Below are positions 62,766 through 64,000 of a DNA stretch of 64,000 bases, piece after piece. How positions within the stretch are numbered: the stretch's first letter is position 1; each line of letters begins with the position of its first letter. Both the position numbers and the translations under genes were made by a program. The stretch comes from Rhodobacterales bacterium (GTDB lineage Bacteria > Pseudomonadota > Alphaproteobacteria > Rhodobacterales > Rhodobacteraceae), in contig JAPLPE010000013.1 in assembly GCA_026400355.1 (NCBI GenBank), forward strand, positions 62,001-126,000, read 5' to 3'. Under the pieces are notes generated by a model. That model was not told the DNA's origin. It was given only the letters and a program-made list of their open reading frames with translations, and made no database searches.

Positions 62766-64000
62766 ATGATCCCCCGCTACTCCCGCCCCGGCATGGTCGC
62801 CATCTGGTCCCCCGAGTCCCGCTTCAGGATCTGGTTCGAGATCGAGGCCCATGCCTGTGATGCCCAGGCCGCCCTCGGCGTGATTCCTGCCGAAAATGCC
62901 GCCGCCGTCTGGAAGGCAAAGGACGTCACCTTCGACGTGGCCCGCATCGACGAGATCGAGTCCGTGACCAAACATGATGTCATCGCCTTCCTCACGCACC
63001 TCGCTGAACATATCGGTGCCGATCAGGCCCGCTTCGTTCATCAGGGTATGACCTCTTCTGACGTGCTCGACACCACATTCAACATTCAGCTCTGCCGCGC
63101 CGCCGATATCCTGCTTGCCGATGTCGACCGCGTACTCAAAGCCCTCAAGTCCCGCGCGATGGAACACAGATACTCCGTCCGCATCGGCCGCAGCCACGGC
63201 ATCCACGCCGAACCTACGACAATGGGCCTCACCTTCGCCCGCTTCCACGCCGAAATGGCCCGCAACCGCAACCGCCTCGAAAAGGCCCGTTGGGAGGTGG
63301 CGACCGGTGCCATCTCGGGCGCCGTCGGCACCTTCGCCAACATCGATCCCGCCGTCGAAGAACACGTCTGCAGCATGATGGGCCTGCGCCCCGAACCGAT
63401 CTCGACGCAGGTCATCCCGCGCGACCGCCACGCTATGTTCTTTGCCACGCTTGGTGTGATCGCCAGCAGCATCGAAAACATCGCCATCGAAATACGCCAC
63501 ATGCAGAGGACTGAAGTGCTCGAGGCCGAGGAATTCTTCTCTCCCGGCCAGAAGGGCTCCTCTGCCATGCCGCACAAACGCAACCCGGTTCTGACCGAAA
63601 ACCTAACGGGCCTTGCCCGCCTCGTCCGCATGGCCGTCGTGCCCGCGCTGGAAAATGTGGCCCTCTGGCACGAACGCGACATTAGCCATTCCTCAGTCGA
63701 ACGCACCATCGGCCCGGATGCCACGATCACCCTCGACTTCGCTTTGAACCGCCTTGCCGGCGTGATCGAAATGCTCGTGATCTACCCCGACAACATGCTC
63801 AAGAACATGAACAAGTTCAAAGGCCTGATCCACAGCCAGCGTGTCCTTCTCGCGCTCACCCAGAAAGGCGTCAGTCGCGAGGACGCCTATACCATCGTCC
63901 AGCGCAATGCGATGAAGGTCTGGGAACACGGGGCCGATTTCAAGGCCGAACTCCTCGCTGACCCGCAGGTCACAGCGACCCTCTCCCCGGCCGAGATCGA
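62766..64000 (+). CDS. purB: Adenylosuccinate lyase, partial
   Basis: Purine biosynthesis enzyme splitting SAICAR and adenylosuccinate with release of fumarate. About 411 codons are present; the last ~25 are outside the right edge. Motifs: MIPRYSRPGMVAIWS at the start, MTSSDVLDTTFNIQL, RIGRSHGIHAEPTT, and the superfamily signature GSSAMPHKRNP near residue 264, then HERDISHSSVERT. Start ATG 62766; the preceding AGAAGGCA is a usable ribosome site. Confidence 0.97.
   Translation, partial: MIPRYSRPGMVAIWSPESRFRIWFEIEAHACDAQAALGVIPAENAAAVWKAKDVTFDVARIDEIESVTKHDVIAFLTHLAEHIGADQARFVHQGMTSSDVLDTTFNIQLCRAADILLADVDRVLKALKSRAMEHRYSVRIGRSHGIHAEPTTMGLTFARFHAEMARNRNRLEKARWEVATGAISGAVGTFANIDPAVEEHVCSMMGLRPEPISTQVIPRDRHAMFFATLGVIASSIENIAIEIRHMQRTEVLEAEEFFSPGQKGSSAMPHKRNPVLTENLTGLARLVRMAVVPALENVALWHERDISHSSVERTIGPDATITLDFALNRLAGVIEMLVIYPDNMLKNMNKFKGLIHSQRVLLALTQKGVSREDAYTIVQRNAMKVWEHGADFKAELLADPQVTATLSPAEI

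Overview
The window is chromosomal DNA of an alphaproteobacterium of the order Rhodobacterales (Rhodobacter/Gemmobacter/Tabrizicola-like family Rhodobacteraceae). The evidence is the high G+C coding style, an RcGTA-type gene transfer agent (GTA) cluster, a lipoyl-bearing pyruvate dehydrogenase beta subunit, a roseobacter-type DMSP lyase (DddP), DUF2852/DUF6314/DUF7742 genes, and the gene set pdhABC - cysE - GTA - fabF/mltG - acpP/fabG/fabD - rpsF/rpsR/rplI.

Layout. 1-13.3 kb: glnE (cut by the left edge), an SDR, ybaK, DUF2852, RDD, bpt, a VOC protein, a decayed phoX, then the ilv operon (ilvI - acyltransferase - ilvH) behind a leader peptide and attenuator, a nucleoside hydrolase and a GNAT. 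13.4-19.5 kb: selO, an EamA transporter, two cyclophilins, pgk and class I fba. 19.5-22.1 kb: a small accessory patch with a lipoprotein, its frameshifted paralogue and a secreted protein around ftsB. 22.1-25.9 kb: pdhABC. 26-45.3 kb: cysE, DUF7742 and the GTA. 45.4-53.3 kb: an agmatinase-like gene, acpP, fabG, fabD, rpsF-rpsR-rplI, tig and tRNA-Leu. 53.4-64 kb: a Hint-domain protein, nnr, glnB-glnA, an esterase, a DUF3445 protein, dddP, bioY, DUF6314, a small secreted protein and purB (cut by the right edge).

Main observation. The GTA structural cluster is complete (g1, g2, g3, g3.5, g4-g15, with the extra tail-chaperone gene between g10 and g11) but is broken between g2 and g3. Genes g3 to g15 lie on the minus strand. 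The block fabF-mltG-g1-g2 lies on the plus strand, opposite to acpP/fabG/fabD and to g3-g15. This is the pattern left by an inversion of about 4.4 kb. A dead IS1182-family element (three in-frame stops, C-terminus lost, terminal repeats still visible) sits exactly at the g3/fabF junction. All GTA reading frames remain open, although the head/tail genes are now separated from the region upstream of g1.

Other themes. (1) Gene decay: phoX, a lipoprotein paralogue, a membrane protein next to fabD, a glycosyltransferase and the IS transposase are all broken. (2) Regulation readable in the sequence: an ilv leader peptide rich in Leu/Ile/Val codons followed by a terminator, a perfect palindrome just before pdhA, a hairpin between the GTA capsid and adaptor genes, and a terminator-like hairpin ahead of g1. 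(3) Two families of intergenic hairpin repeats. (4) Nitrogen control: GlnE at the left edge is the modifier of the GlnA encoded at 56 kb, which is co-transcribed with PII.
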